A DNA stretch of 64,000 nucleotides from Syntrophomonas sp. UBA5314 (GCA_002410325.1 DHRK01000044.1:40047-104046), one strand, 5' to 3'; shown: positions 17,602-28,294, counted from the stretch's first letter. Notes: generated from the letters alone by a model not told the origin. A program made the numbers and translations.

Positions 17602-17775
17602 ATGGATAAAAAGGACGTGCTTGCCAAAATCATGGAGAAATGTCCGAATATGAAGATCAGCTGTCTGGATGCCCGCCAACTGGCCGAGGAGCTGCAGATA
17701 GACTCAAGGGAATTGGGACGGATATGTGATGAAGCCGGCGTAAAAATAACCGCCTGCGAATTGGGTTGCTTTTAA
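17602..17775 (+). CDS. 57-residue HTH-like protein upstream of moaA
   Basis: A small protein with a predicted helix-turn-helix-like central part (LDARQLAEELQIDSRELGRICDEAG) and four cysteines: Cys14, Cys21 and the conserved-looking C-terminal ACELGCF. ATG 17602 lies behind a GGGGAGGGAGG tract. It sits 38 nt before moaA, so it is probably co-transcribed with it. It could be a small regulator or metal-sensing protein; I do not recognise a named family. Confidence 0.65.
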   Translation: MDKKDVLAKIMEKCPNMKISCLDARQLAEELQIDSRELGRICDEAGVKITACELGCF

Positions 17776-17813
17776 ATCGCTGATTTAACAGGGCCTTTTA
17801 GGGAGAGTGAGAA

Positions 17814-18794
17814 ATGCAGGACAGTTTTGGCCGGAATATTGAATATTTAAGAGTATCGGTAACCGATCGGTGCAATTTGCGCTGTAGATATTGCATGCCC
17901 CTGGAGGGCACCACTTACATGGACCATTGTAAAATCTTATCCCTGGAAGAAATAGCCCGCCTGGTGCGTTTGGGTGCGGAGCTGGGGATTAAGAAGGTGC
18001 GCTTTACCGGGGGAGAGCCGCTGGTGCGCAAAAACTTTGTCCAGCTGGTTCAATATGTCAATGAAATACCCAAGATCAATGATATTGCCATTACCACCAA
18101 TGGCGGCCTTTTTTCGGAAAAAGCATGGGCTTTGCAGAAAGCCGGGCTCAAGCGAGTCAATTTCAGTTTGGATACCCTGCAGGAAGAGCGCTATCGCTAT
18201 ATCACCCGGCAGGGTGATTTCAAAAGGGTATGGGAAGCCATTTTTCATGCCATGGAAATGGACATGCAGCCGGTTAAGCTCAACATGGTAGTTATTAAGG
18301 GGTTTAATGACGACGAGCTGTTGGATTTTGCCAACCTGGCCTACTACCATCCTCTGCATGTTCGCTTCATAGAGTTTATGCCCATCGGCGATTTGCAGTT
18401 CTGGCAAAAGGAACGGGTATGTACCATGGAGGAAATAAAGCGCCGCATCAACCTGGAATATGAGCTGCTGCCGGCCAATCCGGTCGAAGGCAACGGGCCG
18501 GCCCGGCAGTTCCAGATAAAAGGCGGCCTTGGCACCCTGGGCTTTATCAGCCCTTTGAGCAATCACTTCTGCAAAGAGTGCAACCGCATCCGCCTGACCG
18601 CAGACGGTAAATTGCGGGTCTGCCTGCATAATAAGATCGAATTTGACTTGAGACGGCCTATGCGCGAAGGCGCCAGCGATGAAGAACTTCTGGAGCTTAT
18701 CAAAAAGGCCGTTGCCATGAAGCCCCAGCGCCATCACATGGATGAAGGCTGGGGTGTTCAAAACCAGCGCAAAATGTTTCAAATTGGGGGATAA
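17814..18794 (+). CDS. moaA: GTP 3',8-cyclase (molybdenum cofactor)
   Basis: A radical SAM enzyme that makes 3',8-cyclo-7,8-dihydro-GTP in the first step of molybdopterin synthesis. It has 326 residues. The SAM cluster motif CNLRCRYC gives Cys20, Cys24 and Cys27. The second cluster ligands are in FCKECNRIRLTADGKLRVCLH. RFTGGEPLVRK is the SAM-binding GGE motif. The usual C-terminal double glycine is seen as QIGG at the end. moaC starts 3 nt later. Confidence 0.96.
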   Translation: MQDSFGRNIEYLRVSVTDRCNLRCRYCMPLEGTTYMDHCKILSLEEIARLVRLGAELGIKKVRFTGGEPLVRKNFVQLVQYVNEIPKINDIAITTNGGLFSEKAWALQKAGLKRVNFSLDTLQEERYRYITRQGDFKRVWEAIFHAMEMDMQPVKLNMVVIKGFNDDELLDFANLAYYHPLHVRFIEFMPIGDLQFWQKERVCTMEEIKRRINLEYELLPANPVEGNGPARQFQIKGGLGTLGFISPLSNHFCKECNRIRLTADGKLRVCLHNKIEFDLRRPMREGASDEELLELIKKAVAMKPQRHHMDEGWGVQNQRKMFQIGG

Positions 18795-18797
18795 GGT

Positions 18798-19271
18798 ATG
18801 GATTTCACTCACATCAACGAACAAGGCCGCGCGCGCATGGTGGATGTGAGCGAAAAGGATGACAGCCAGCGTGAAGCCAGGGCCAGTTGCGCAATCAAGA
18901 TGCGGCCGGAAACCCTGCAATTGATAATGAGCGGCGGCATAAAAAAAGGCGATGTTCTGGCGGTGGCCCAGGTAGCGGGAATAATGGCGGCTAAACAAAC
19001 CCACCAGTTGATCCCCATGTGCCACCCCCTGATGTTGAGTTCGGTGGACGTAAATTTTACAGTGGACGAAGAACATAGCCGTATACTTATAAAAACCCAG
19101 GTTAAAAATACGGGAAAAACCGGCGTGGAGATGGAAGCTCTAACCGCCGCGGCCGTATCCGCCCTGACTATATACGATATGTGCAAAGCGGTGGACCGCT
19201 GGATGGAAATCGGGGAGTTGGTCCTTGACGAAAAGCTGGGCGGCAAGAGCGGACATCAAACCCGTGAATGA
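18798..19271 (+). CDS. moaC: Cyclic pyranopterin monophosphate synthase
   Basis: Converts the MoaA product to cyclic pyranopterin monophosphate. It has 157 residues, with [16 protein letters not shown], the [10 protein letters not shown] motif, [26 protein letters not shown] with the catalytic Asp-Met-Cys-Lys region, and a C-terminal [12 protein letters not shown]. The start is 3 nt after moaA. Confidence 0.96.
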   Translation: MDFTHINEQGRARMVDVSEKDDSQREARASCAIKMRPETLQLIMSGGIKKGDVLAVAQVAGIMAAKQTHQLIPMCHPLMLSSVDVNFTVDEEHSRILIKTQVKNTGKTGVEMEALTAAAVSALTIYDMCKAVDRWMEIGELVLDEKLGGKSGHQTRE

Positions 19272-19280
19272 TTGGGCAGC

Positions 19281-19330
19281 AGGGGACGGACCTTTTGTTT
19301 ACCGGCCGGGAAGCAAAAGGTCCGTCCCTT
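19281..19330. repeat. Long GGGACGGACC hairpin
   Basis: Arms of 17 nt (19281-19297 and 19314-19330, one G-T mismatch) around a 16-nt loop. The arm core GGGACGGACCT is shared with the palindrome at 10935. It may act as an attenuator or terminator between moaC and mogA, or be a dispersed repeat. Confidence 0.65.
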
Positions 19331-19350
19331 CTTTTAAGGAGGCTTGAAAT

Positions 19351-19839
19351 ATGTATAGTTTGGGCATTCTGATCTTGAGTGACAAGGGCTCTAAAGGCGA
19401 GCGGGAAGATTTGAGCGGCCGGGAGATCAAAACAATGCTGGGTGAGGAATACCGGTGCGAATATTACGAGATGATTCCCGATGAAATTGAACTTATAAAG
19501 TCAAAAATGTGCCAGGTTTGTGATGAGCTGAAGCTTGATCTCCTGCTTACATCCGGAGGCACAGGATTTAGCCTGCGCGACGTCACCCCTGAAGCCACCC
19601 TTCAGGTAGTCGAAAAGCTGGCGCCGGGCATTCCTGAAGTTATGCGTTCCTATGGCATGCAAAAAACCCCCAAGGCCATGTTGTCACGGGCGGCAGCTGG
19701 AATCAGGGGGAAGACCCTGATCATCAATCTGCCCGGCAGCGTAAAAGGGGTACGTGAATCCCTGGAGGCTATTTTGCCGGCTTTGGACCACGGTCTGGAT
19801 ATCCTCATTGGCAGTGCTTCAGAGTGCGGACAGCTTTAG
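19351..19839 (+). CDS. mogA: Molybdopterin adenylyltransferase-type MogA/MoaB
   Basis: Adenylylates molybdopterin before metal insertion. It has 162 residues with ILILSDKGSKGERED, the LLTSGGTGFSLRDVTPEAT motif, and GIRGKTLIINLPGSVKGVRESL. It lies 79 nt after moaC. The last two bases of its TAG stop are the first two bases of the inverted-repeat element at 19838, so the insertion may have set the present C-terminus. Confidence 0.92.
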   Translation: MYSLGILILSDKGSKGEREDLSGREIKTMLGEEYRCEYYEMIPDEIELIKSKMCQVCDELKLDLLLTSGGTGFSLRDVTPEATLQVVEKLAPGIPEVMRSYGMQKTPKAMLSRAAAGIRGKTLIINLPGSVKGVRESLEAILPALDHGLDILIGSASECGQL

Positions 19840-20050
19840 TACACTATCAACCCTATTTCTATATATTATCACCGGTTAAATTTCCGTATGACTGCGTTGT
19901 CGTCAATCGTAATACGTCCAGTATTACTCATTCCGACGCCCACGGACGGGTTAGTGCCGCGGTGCCAGGACGGCAAGGAGCGGCCTCCGCCTTGCCCTAC
20001 GAAAATTTTCCTCGCTGAATACTATATAGAAATAGGGTTGACAGTGTACT
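19838..20050. mobile_element. MITE-like element with 28-bp terminal inverted repeats
   Basis: Terminal arms begin AGTACACT and end in TATATA (19838-19865 and 20023-20050), with one mismatch in 28 bp. The 213-bp element has no coding frame of its own. Its interior holds a smaller hairpin (TAATAC/GTATTA) inside GTCG/CGAC arms. It fills most of the mogA-groES gap. No clear target duplication was seen. Confidence 0.7.
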
Positions 20051-20147
20051 AATTTTAAAAAACCGCGTTATTTAAAGGAATAAAAAGCAAAATCCAGCAA
20101 CATAATATTAATTGAGAATAGCGGGCGGATTTAGCTGGTTATGTGGT

Positions 20148-20176
20148 TTGAATACATGCCTTATCCCGCCTAATAT
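20148..20176 (+). promoter_or_regulatory. groESL promoter
   Basis: TTGAAT (20148-20153), a 17-nt spacer and TAATAT (20171-20176), placing the start of transcription just before the CIRCE element. Confidence 0.6.
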
Positions 20177-20191
20177 TATTATTACAGAATA

Positions 20192-20218
20192 TTAGCACTC
20201 GCACCCAACGAGTGCTAA
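20192..20218. promoter_or_regulatory. CIRCE operator (HrcA site)
   Basis: A perfect TTAGCACTC-N9-GAGTGCTAA inverted repeat 29 nt before groES. This is the classic binding site of the heat-shock repressor HrcA, so groESL should be HrcA-controlled. hrcA itself is not in the window. Confidence 0.97.
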
Positions 20219-20247
20219 CAATAACAACAAACGAAGGAGGTATACCT

Positions 20248-20538
20248 TTGAAGATTCAACCCATGGCTGACAAGGTGGTTATCAAGGTTTTGGACGTGAT
20301 CGAGCAAAAGACCAAAAGCGGGCTTTATGTCCCCGATACCGCCAAAGAAAAACCCCAGGAAGGTGAAGTAATGGCCGTAGGGCCGGGTGCGCTTAATGAC
20401 AAAGGCGAGAGAATACCCATCAATCTGTCCGTAGGCGACAAGGTTATCTTTTCTAAATATGCCGGGATGGAAGTTAAGATCGACGGCGAAGAACTGCTGA
20501 TAGTCTCCGAGCGCGATGTCCTGGCCAAATTCAACTAG
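20248..20538 (+). CDS. groES: Co-chaperonin GroES
   Basis: The 10-kDa cap of the GroEL folding chamber. It has 96 residues with IQPMADKVVIKVLD, the mobile loop EQKTKSGLYVPDTAKEKPQEG, VGDKVIFSKYAGMEVKIDGEEL and the terminal ERDVLAKF. TTG start with AAGGAGG 7 nt upstream; the earlier in-frame GTG lies inside CIRCE and is rejected. groEL follows 31 nt later. Confidence 0.97.
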   Translation: MKIQPMADKVVIKVLDVIEQKTKSGLYVPDTAKEKPQEGEVMAVGPGALNDKGERIPINLSVGDKVIFSKYAGMEVKIDGEELLIVSERDVLAKFN

Positions 20539-20569
20539 AAGAAATTGAAAACATAAAGGAGGTTCTTAG

Positions 20570-22207
<1,638 letters not shown>

Positions 22208-22295
22208 GAAGTGCCTACATCCCCAAAATACCGGAGTTTAAAAACTGAAAATGTTGCTGTGACCACATTTTGACCACAATTGGTTGAAATAAATC

Positions 22296-22538
22296 TTAGA
22301 GACCGCTCATTAATTCGCTGAATTTTTGGGCGGCTTCTCTTTTCTTGTTTTTGGTGACGTGGAGATAGAGCCGTCTGGTAGTGTCATCATCAGTATGATG
22401 TAAAAGTTGTCCATTAAGATATATATATTTAGAGAGCTGGCAGCAGCAATGCAGCTCTTTTGCATATCCCCAGTCGTATGCAGCCTTCCCTGATAATAGC
22501 TGAAGAGCACTTTGGCACGCTTTTTTAAGTCTTTTCAC
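22296..22538 (-). pseudogene. 3' remnant of a tyrosine-recombinase (integrase) gene
   Basis: An 80-codon frame whose second half (LLHHTDDDTTRRLYLHVTKN, then KKREAAQKFSELM) matches the end of tyrosine recombinases: a degenerate LGH box, then the catalytic Tyr in RRLYLHVT, then the REAA helix. The catalytic Arg and the rest of the protein are missing, and the N-terminal part of the frame is not recognisable. It is probably a relic of an integrated element next to groEL. Confidence 0.6.
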
Positions 22539-22845
22539 GATTCACACCGCCTGCCCTTCATAATGGAATCTCACCCATTATTTAAACCCATTAACAACAA
22601 AAATTGAATGATAAAAAAGGTTGACAAGCTATAAAACGGGTGATAGTTTGGTGGTATATAAATAAATAACATATTATTAAATATCACATAACTAGATACA
22701 ATGTTAATCAAAGGCATAGCGCTCGGGCGATAACCATGGGTGTTGGTCTTATCAGATACGGATAAACAACTGAGAGAATGGGGGTGAATCTTAGTCTTCA
22801 GGCATTCGCTCGAACCTTATCATATTAACAAGGAGGAAAATCTTA
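22539..22845. other. Non-coding leader before the beta-oxidation cluster
   Basis: AT-rich and without a plausible gene. TTGACA at 22621-22626 with a weak TAGTTT 17 nt downstream (22644-22649) could be a promoter. The leader would be about 190 nt and ends in an AAGGAGGAAAA ribosome site before ATG 22846. Confidence 0.4.
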
Positions 22846-24672
22846 ATGGCTTCAAAACTTATGAACACTACTAGAGACGGCAAATTTATTGTCAAAGAGT
22901 TCCTCGATTTGAATACTGTCTTTCAAACCGAACGATTTAAAGGGGGCTATTCACTGGACGATATCGACTTCATCCTGGACAATGCCTTAAAAGGAGCCAA
23001 GGAGGTCGTAGCTCCCAGCAACGAGGATTCGGAGAAATTCGGATGCAGGTATGAAGATGGTAAGGTCATCACCCCGGAATCATCGAAAACGGCCTATAAT
23101 TTTATTGTTCAGAACGGTTTTGCGGCGAGCAACGTAGACCCTGAAGATGAATCGGCCCTTCCCATGTGCGTGCTATGGTCCCTCTACGAATACTTCATTG
23201 CGGCCAATCCTTCCATCCAGACCATATGGCTGGCCAATTCGGGTGCTGCCAATGTCATCAGGGACTTCGGCAGCGCAGCGATCAAAAAGACTTATTTGCC
23301 CAAAATATACAGCGGCGTTTGGGCCGCCACCATGGATTTAACTGAACCGACCGCCGGTTCCGATGTAGGAGATTCACTGACCAAGGCGATGCCCACCGGA
23401 ACGCCGGGCGAGTATCTGATCAAGGGAACCAAGTGTTTTATCAGCGGCGGGGAACAGGACATTACGGAGAACATTATTCACCTGTGCCTGGCCCGCATTG
23501 AAGGCTGCGCCAAGGGCACCAAGGGCCTCTCCCTGTTCGTGGTTCCCAAATATTTGCCCGATGCCAACGGCAATCCCGGCGAATGGAATGACATCAACTG
23601 TGTGGGAATTGAACATAAACTGGGGCACAAAGGCGCGCCAACCTGCGTCATCAGCTTCGGTGAGGAGGAAAAATGCAAGGGATTTCTGCTGGGCGACCCG
23701 CCGGGAGAAGACGGCGCCGGACAGGGCATGATGCAGATGTTCAAGATGATGAACGAAGAGCGCTTGATGTCAGGTCTGTCCGGGTGTTCGATTGCGGCTT
23801 CGGCTTATCACAATGCCGCCCAATATGCAAACGGGCGCATTCAGGGGCGCGCCACTACCAATCCCAAGGCCGGCCGGTGCTCCATCATCAAACATGAAGA
23901 TATTAAGCGGATGCTTATGTTCCAAAAAGCCAACACCGAAGCCTTCCGGGCCATGATTTTACAGACCTTCTGGTGGGTGGATGTGGAAAATTGGAGCAAA
24001 GATCCTGAACTGCACAAACAGGCCCGCATTTTTCTCGAGATAAACACTCCTATAGTGAAAGCCTTCTGTTCCGATACAGCTCTCCAATGCATCAGTGAAG
24101 CCCTGCAGATTTACGGTGGTTATGGATTCAGCGAGGAATATTCAGCCGCCCAGCAATACCGGGACGCCCGCATCTATCCCATCTGGGAAGGGACCAACTA
24201 TATCCAGTCCATGGACCTGGTAGGGCGCAAAATGACCATGAAAAAAGGCGAGGTATTCGGAGCATGGGTAAAACACATCACCGATTTTGTAGCTGCTCAT
24301 AAAGGAACAGCAGGCTTTGAAAGGGAATTCGAAATCTATATCGACGCTATAAAGAAATACAATGATGCTTTGAAAGTGCTGCTGGGCCTGTTTGCTACAC
24401 CGGGTATGGCCCAGACTTTCGCCACCCGGGTTCTGCATGCCACCGGCAAGATTTGGGCCGGCAAGCTGCTTCTGGAGATGGCCTTGATTGCGCAAAAGAA
24501 GATGGACGAAATTGGCGGCGGCCATTTTGATTACGCTTTCTACGCCGGAAAAGTTGCCTCCGCCCGCTTCTACATCAAGAACATTATGCCCGACTTGGAT
24601 GCCTTCCTGGCGGTCTGCAAAAATGCGGACAGCACTTGCATCGAAGTTGCGGAAGACATTTTTTATGTTTAA
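22846..24672 (+). CDS. Acyl-CoA dehydrogenase (long, about 600-residue type)
   Basis: An FAD enzyme forming the trans-2-enoyl-CoA. It has 608 residues, longer than the common 380-residue butyryl-CoA type because of a C-terminal extension, as in the long-form (DmdC/FadE-like) dehydrogenases. MDLTEPTAGSDVGDS and KCFISGGEQD fit the FAD and substrate sites. ALQIYGGYGFSEEYSAAQQYRDARIYPIWEGTNYIQ carries the likely catalytic base Glu in WEG. Chain length is not readable. It opens a three-gene beta-oxidation cluster. Confidence 0.93.
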   Translation: MASKLMNTTRDGKFIVKEFLDLNTVFQTERFKGGYSLDDIDFILDNALKGAKEVVAPSNEDSEKFGCRYEDGKVITPESSKTAYNFIVQNGFAASNVDPEDESALPMCVLWSLYEYFIAANPSIQTIWLANSGAANVIRDFGSAAIKKTYLPKIYSGVWAATMDLTEPTAGSDVGDSLTKAMPTGTPGEYLIKGTKCFISGGEQDITENIIHLCLARIEGCAKGTKGLSLFVVPKYLPDANGNPGEWNDINCVGIEHKLGHKGAPTCVISFGEEEKCKGFLLGDPPGEDGAGQGMMQMFKMMNEERLMSGLSGCSIAASAYHNAAQYANGRIQGRATTNPKAGRCSIIKHEDIKRMLMFQKANTEAFRAMILQTFWWVDVENWSKDPELHKQARIFLEINTPIVKAFCSDTALQCISEALQIYGGYGFSEEYSAAQQYRDARIYPIWEGTNYIQSMDLVGRKMTMKKGEVFGAWVKHITDFVAAHKGTAGFEREFEIYIDAIKKYNDALKVLLGLFATPGMAQTFATRVLHATGKIWAGKLLLEMALIAQKKMDEIGGGHFDYAFYAGKVASARFYIKNIMPDLDAFLAVCKNADSTCIEVAEDIFYV

Positions 24673-24794
24673 ACCACAGCGGGTCATCCCGGCCGGAGAT
24701 ATTCTGCGGTGCTAAACAGCCGCTGGTATTGGGGAAACTGACACGATAACCGGCTCTTTCAAGGAGCCCCGACAATGTTAGGAGGTAAAAAGTC

Positions 24795-25589
24795 ATGTTT
24801 AATGATGCGGTGCTGTTAAGTAAACAAGACGGGATAGCTACAATCACTATGAACCGTCCCAAAGTAATGAACGCCCTCGATGCGGACATGCTCAACGGCC
24901 TGACCTGGGCCTTCCAGCAGTGCTTTGATGAAAGCATCCGGGCGGTGGTTTTGACCGGGGCCGGCGACAAGGCCTTCTGCTTTGGCGGAGACATCGCTTC
25001 GGCGGCCAAGTACGGAGACGGCGACTTGCAGGCCTTCTTCAGGGATCTAACCATTCCTGCGGCCCGCCTGATCACCGATATGCGCAAGCTGCCCAAACCG
25101 ATTATCGCCAGCATCAACGGCGTCTGCGTAGGCGCCGGGGTCAGCTTCGCAGCGGCCTGCGACCTGCGCATCTGCCATTCCGAAGTTATTTTTAAACAGG
25201 CTTATACCGGGGTGGGGATCAGCCAGGACTGCGGCTACAGCCAGATGGTGCCGATCATAGTGGGACTGGGCCGGGCCAGTGAAATAGCTTTCCTGGATGA
25301 GGTTATTCCGGCTGCCCAAGCCCTGGAATGGGGTCTGGTAAACAAAGTGGTGGCCTCTGATGAACTGGCCGCCGCCACTGCCAAGCTGGCCGCCCGTTTG
25401 GCGGCTGGACCCACGCAGGCTTACGCCTGGTCCAAAGCCTTGATGAACAAATGCCTGCTGCCCTTCCTCGAACTTCAACTGGAGTTGGAGCGGGAAGGTG
25501 TAATGGCCACTTCTATAAGCGATGACTACAAAGAAGGAGTGGCAGTTTACACCGGGCAGAAGAAAAAGCCTGAATTCACAGGCAAATAG
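24795..25589 (+). CDS. Enoyl-CoA hydratase/isomerase family protein
   Basis: A crotonase-fold protein of 264 residues that would hydrate the enoyl-CoA from the upstream dehydrogenase. It shows ITMNRPKVMNALDADM, the oxyanion-hole GAGDKAFCFGGDI and the INGVCVGAGVSFAAACDLRI helix. The catalytic-position region reads KQAYTGVGISQDCG rather than the usual PE-LG pattern, so isomerase or another crotonase activity is possible. Start behind AGGAGG. The CoA-transferase gene follows about 15 nt later. Confidence 0.9.
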   Translation: MFNDAVLLSKQDGIATITMNRPKVMNALDADMLNGLTWAFQQCFDESIRAVVLTGAGDKAFCFGGDIASAAKYGDGDLQAFFRDLTIPAARLITDMRKLPKPIIASINGVCVGAGVSFAAACDLRICHSEVIFKQAYTGVGISQDCGYSQMVPIIVGLGRASEIAFLDEVIPAAQALEWGLVNKVVASDELAAATAKLAARLAAGPTQAYAWSKALMNKCLLPFLELQLELEREGVMATSISDDYKEGVAVYTGQKKKPEFTGK

Positions 25590-25607
25590 AAAAAGGGGGA
25601 GATGACT

Positions 25608-26954
25608 GTGTCGACATTTGATTGGAAGCAGGCGTATCAGAACAAGCTGGTATCCTATGAGGATGCCGCCCGGCTGGTAAAATCCGGCGACTTTATCGCC
25701 ACCTCACTGTCCAATGGTTCCATGTCCGGCGACCTGGCCGAAGCTATTTTGAACCGGTGGCAGGAACTGGAGGGGGTTACGATCAGCGACAGCCTCAATG
25801 TTTATCCTTCCCGGCTGCTTAACCCTGAATTTATGAAAGGCCTAGAAGGGCATATCCAGCATATGCCCATTTTTGCGGTCGCTACGGTACGCAAGATGTA
25901 CGCCGCCAATCTGTCCGACTTCTATCCGGCGCAGACCTCGGATGCCGCCGACAAAGACGGCGAAAGAGCCGACGTCTATGCGCTCATGGTCGCGCCCCCC
26001 AACCGGCATGGCTACTGCAACCTGGGGCCGACTTGCTTCTACACCGCGGAGGCCATACGCTCGGGACGTGAAAGAGGCAAACTGCGAACGGTAATTGCTG
26101 AAGTGAATGATCAAATGCCGGTAGTGTACGGGGACAACTGGATGCACGTTTCCGAGTTTGACTACCTGATCGAAAGATCGGCCCCCATACCGGTGTTTGG
26201 CCGGGCTCCGGCCAGCGATGTGGAGCAGCGCATAGGCGAATTTGTCCTGGAACTGATAAACGACGGCGACACCATCCAGATGGGCCTGGGCGGCATCTCT
26301 GAAGCAGTGGCGGCCGGTCTCAAGGGCAAGCAGGAACTGGGTATATTGACCGAAATGCTGCCCCTGGCTTTGCCGCAACTGGTGGAAGCAGGCATCGTTA
26401 CCAACGCGAAAAAACCGCTCTACAAAGGAGTCAGTATAGCATCCTTTATCGCGGGGGATCAGCCTTTGTATGATTATTGCACCGAGAATCCAGCCTGCCA
26501 GGTTTTCCCGGGGTCCTTCACCAACGACCCGCGTTTTATTGCCCAACATCCCAATGTCATAGCCATGAACACGTCGATAATGATGGATCTGACCGGCAAC
26601 AGCACCTGCGAAGGCGTCGGGCACCGGATGATAAGCGGAGTGGGAGGACAGCTGGACTTTCTTTTAGGTGCCACCTGGTCGCCGGGCGGCAAACCCATCA
26701 ATATGCTGTCTTCAACCCAGAAGAACAACAAAGGGGAACTGGTTTCTTCCATCGTTCCCGAGCTGCCTCCCGGAACCCCGGTCAGCATACCCCGGACTAT
26801 TACTGATTACGTCATTACTGAATACGGCATCGCCCGGCTGAGGTACAAGAGCAGGAGAGAACGGGCTCTGGAGTTGATCTCCATCGCTCATCCGGATCTG
26901 CGCGGGGAGCTCAAAGCCAGTTTGAAAAAGAATTTCTATCCCAATCCATCTTAA
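25608..26954 (+). CDS. Acetyl-CoA hydrolase/transferase family CoA-transferase
   Basis: A 448-residue class I CoA-transferase resembling 4-hydroxybutyrate or butyryl-CoA:acetate CoA-transferases. MGLGGISEAV and GILTEMLPLAL contain the likely catalytic Glu (about residue 249). The C-terminal ITEYGIARLRYKSRRERALELISIAHPDLR is the family signature. It would exchange CoA between acetate and the acyl product, so it could activate a fatty acid or recover energy. GTG 25608 is preferred to ATG 25602, which is too close to the GGGGGAG site. Confidence 0.9.
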   Translation: MSTFDWKQAYQNKLVSYEDAARLVKSGDFIATSLSNGSMSGDLAEAILNRWQELEGVTISDSLNVYPSRLLNPEFMKGLEGHIQHMPIFAVATVRKMYAANLSDFYPAQTSDAADKDGERADVYALMVAPPNRHGYCNLGPTCFYTAEAIRSGRERGKLRTVIAEVNDQMPVVYGDNWMHVSEFDYLIERSAPIPVFGRAPASDVEQRIGEFVLELINDGDTIQMGLGGISEAVAAGLKGKQELGILTEMLPLALPQLVEAGIVTNAKKPLYKGVSIASFIAGDQPLYDYCTENPACQVFPGSFTNDPRFIAQHPNVIAMNTSIMMDLTGNSTCEGVGHRMISGVGGQLDFLLGATWSPGGKPINMLSSTQKNNKGELVSSIVPELPPGTPVSIPRTITDYVITEYGIARLRYKSRRERALELISIAHPDLRGELKASLKKNFYPNPS

Positions 26955-27113
26955 ATTGAAGCCAGGGATCATCCCCGTCAATTTATTAATGGCGGCAGCA
27001 GGAAAAACTAATATTTATCCAACCCCAATCAGGGTTTATTAACCGGCACACCAGCTTGGCAAGGCGCCCTGATAGGGCAAGCGTTCTTTTGACACCGATG
27101 GTTTATGCAAAAA

Positions 27114-27148
27114 AGTATCCTCCCTTATCTAACGGGAGGATGCTTTTT
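27114..27148. terminator. Terminator between the convergent CoA-transferase and monooxygenase genes
   Basis: An 11-bp stem (AGTATCCTCCC with GGGAGGATGCT, one wobble), followed by T5 on the plus strand and T-rich sequence on the minus strand; it can serve both directions. Confidence 0.8.
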
Positions 27149-27174
27149 AACTTTTTAACTCCCACCGGCTAATC

Positions 27175-28122
27175 CTATACGGCTGCAAATTCGGCCAACA
27201 GTTTGTCAAAAATGGCCTGGACGGAGAGTATTTCTTTAATCTTGAAGACGTTTTTGCCGCTGAAAACCACGCCTTCGTCGACCCGGCCTTCCCGGGCATT
27301 GATCAAGGCCTCCATAATGCAGTATTCCTGCGAACAGTCTTTAAGGCAGGCGGTGCAGGCGTCGGGCTCGGGAGCCTCGCCTCTCTTCAGGGCATTCACG
27401 AAGGGGTTGCGCAGGGCTCGACCCGGCAGTCCGACCGGACTTTTTATTATTACTACGTCTTCTTCCCGGGCGTTTAGATACATTTTTTTAAATGCGTCAG
27501 CCACGCTGCATTCCTTGCTGAGAACAAAGCGGGTGGCCATCTGAACTCCCCTGGCTCCCAACTTTACCATTTCCGCCATGTCGGCTCCGCTGGTAATGCC
27601 GCCGGCAGCCACCACCGGTATGGAAACGGTATCTACGATCTCGGGCACGATTTCCTTGACCGAACGATCGGTGCCCAAATGCCCGCCGGCTTCAAACCCC
27701 TCGGCCACCACTGCAGCAGCCCCTGATTTTTCCGCCAGCCGGGCCGCTTTGATAGAAGATACGATGGGAACTATCGGGGTGCCTGATTCCTTGGCCCAAC
27801 GAAATATTTCGCGGGAAAACCCGGCTCCGGTAAAAATCACATCAATTTTTTCCCTGATGGCGGTATGCACCAGATCCGCGAATTGGCGGGCGGCAAACAT
27901 AATATTTACCCCGACTATGCCGCCATTGGCCAGGGAGCGGGACTGTGATATTTCCCCGGCCAGTTCTTCCGGGGTCAGGCCGGTTCCGCCGATAACCCCA
28001 ATGCCTCCGGCCTTGGCCACGGCTCCTACCAGAGGGGCGGTGGACACCCGGACCGCCATGCCGCCCTGGATAATAGGGAAGCGAGGTAACAAATTCCCAA
28101 TTTTAAGCACCGGTAATTGCAA
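27175..28122 (-). CDS. Nitronate monooxygenase-family FMN protein with a four-Cys insert
   Basis: A 315-residue TIM-barrel flavoprotein of the NMO/FabK superfamily. FPIIQGGMAVRVS, AGGIGVIGGTG, VAEGFEAGGHLG, PVVAAGGITSGADM and GARGVQMATRF form the FMN site. Near the C-terminus it carries Cys256, Cys259, Cys263 and Cys268 in CTACLKDCSQEYC, which the FabK encoded at 29356 lacks; this could bind metal or an Fe-S cluster. TTG start with GGAGGG 7 nt upstream. It is divergent from the fab operon. Enoyl reductase or nitronate activity is undecided. Confidence 0.85.
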   Translation of the reverse strand: MQLPVLKIGNLLPRFPIIQGGMAVRVSTAPLVGAVAKAGGIGVIGGTGLTPEELAGEISQSRSLANGGIVGVNIMFAARQFADLVHTAIREKIDVIFTGAGFSREIFRWAKESGTPIVPIVSSIKAARLAEKSGAAAVVAEGFEAGGHLGTDRSVKEIVPEIVDTVSIPVVAAGGITSGADMAEMVKLGARGVQMATRFVLSKECSVADAFKKMYLNAREEDVVIIKSPVGLPGRALRNPFVNALKRGEAPEPDACTACLKDCSQEYCIMEALINAREGRVDEGVVFSGKNVFKIKEILSVQAIFDKLLAEFAAV

Positions 28123-28294
28123 GAGACTGCCCTCCCAAGCTATTATAATTACTATAAAACTATAGGCACAGATTTGTGCTCAAAGCAAGATAGTCGTAAA
28201 AACGGAGCCTGCAACCCTTATGGACATAACAGCCAATAATGGCTAAATCAACATAAAATGTAAGGAAATATTTGCCACAATATTCTGAATTTAC

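Noticed and set aside
17937..19076. 379-codon antisense frame across moaA and moaC
   Set aside because: Opposite two genes with all their catalytic motifs; no recognisable domain.
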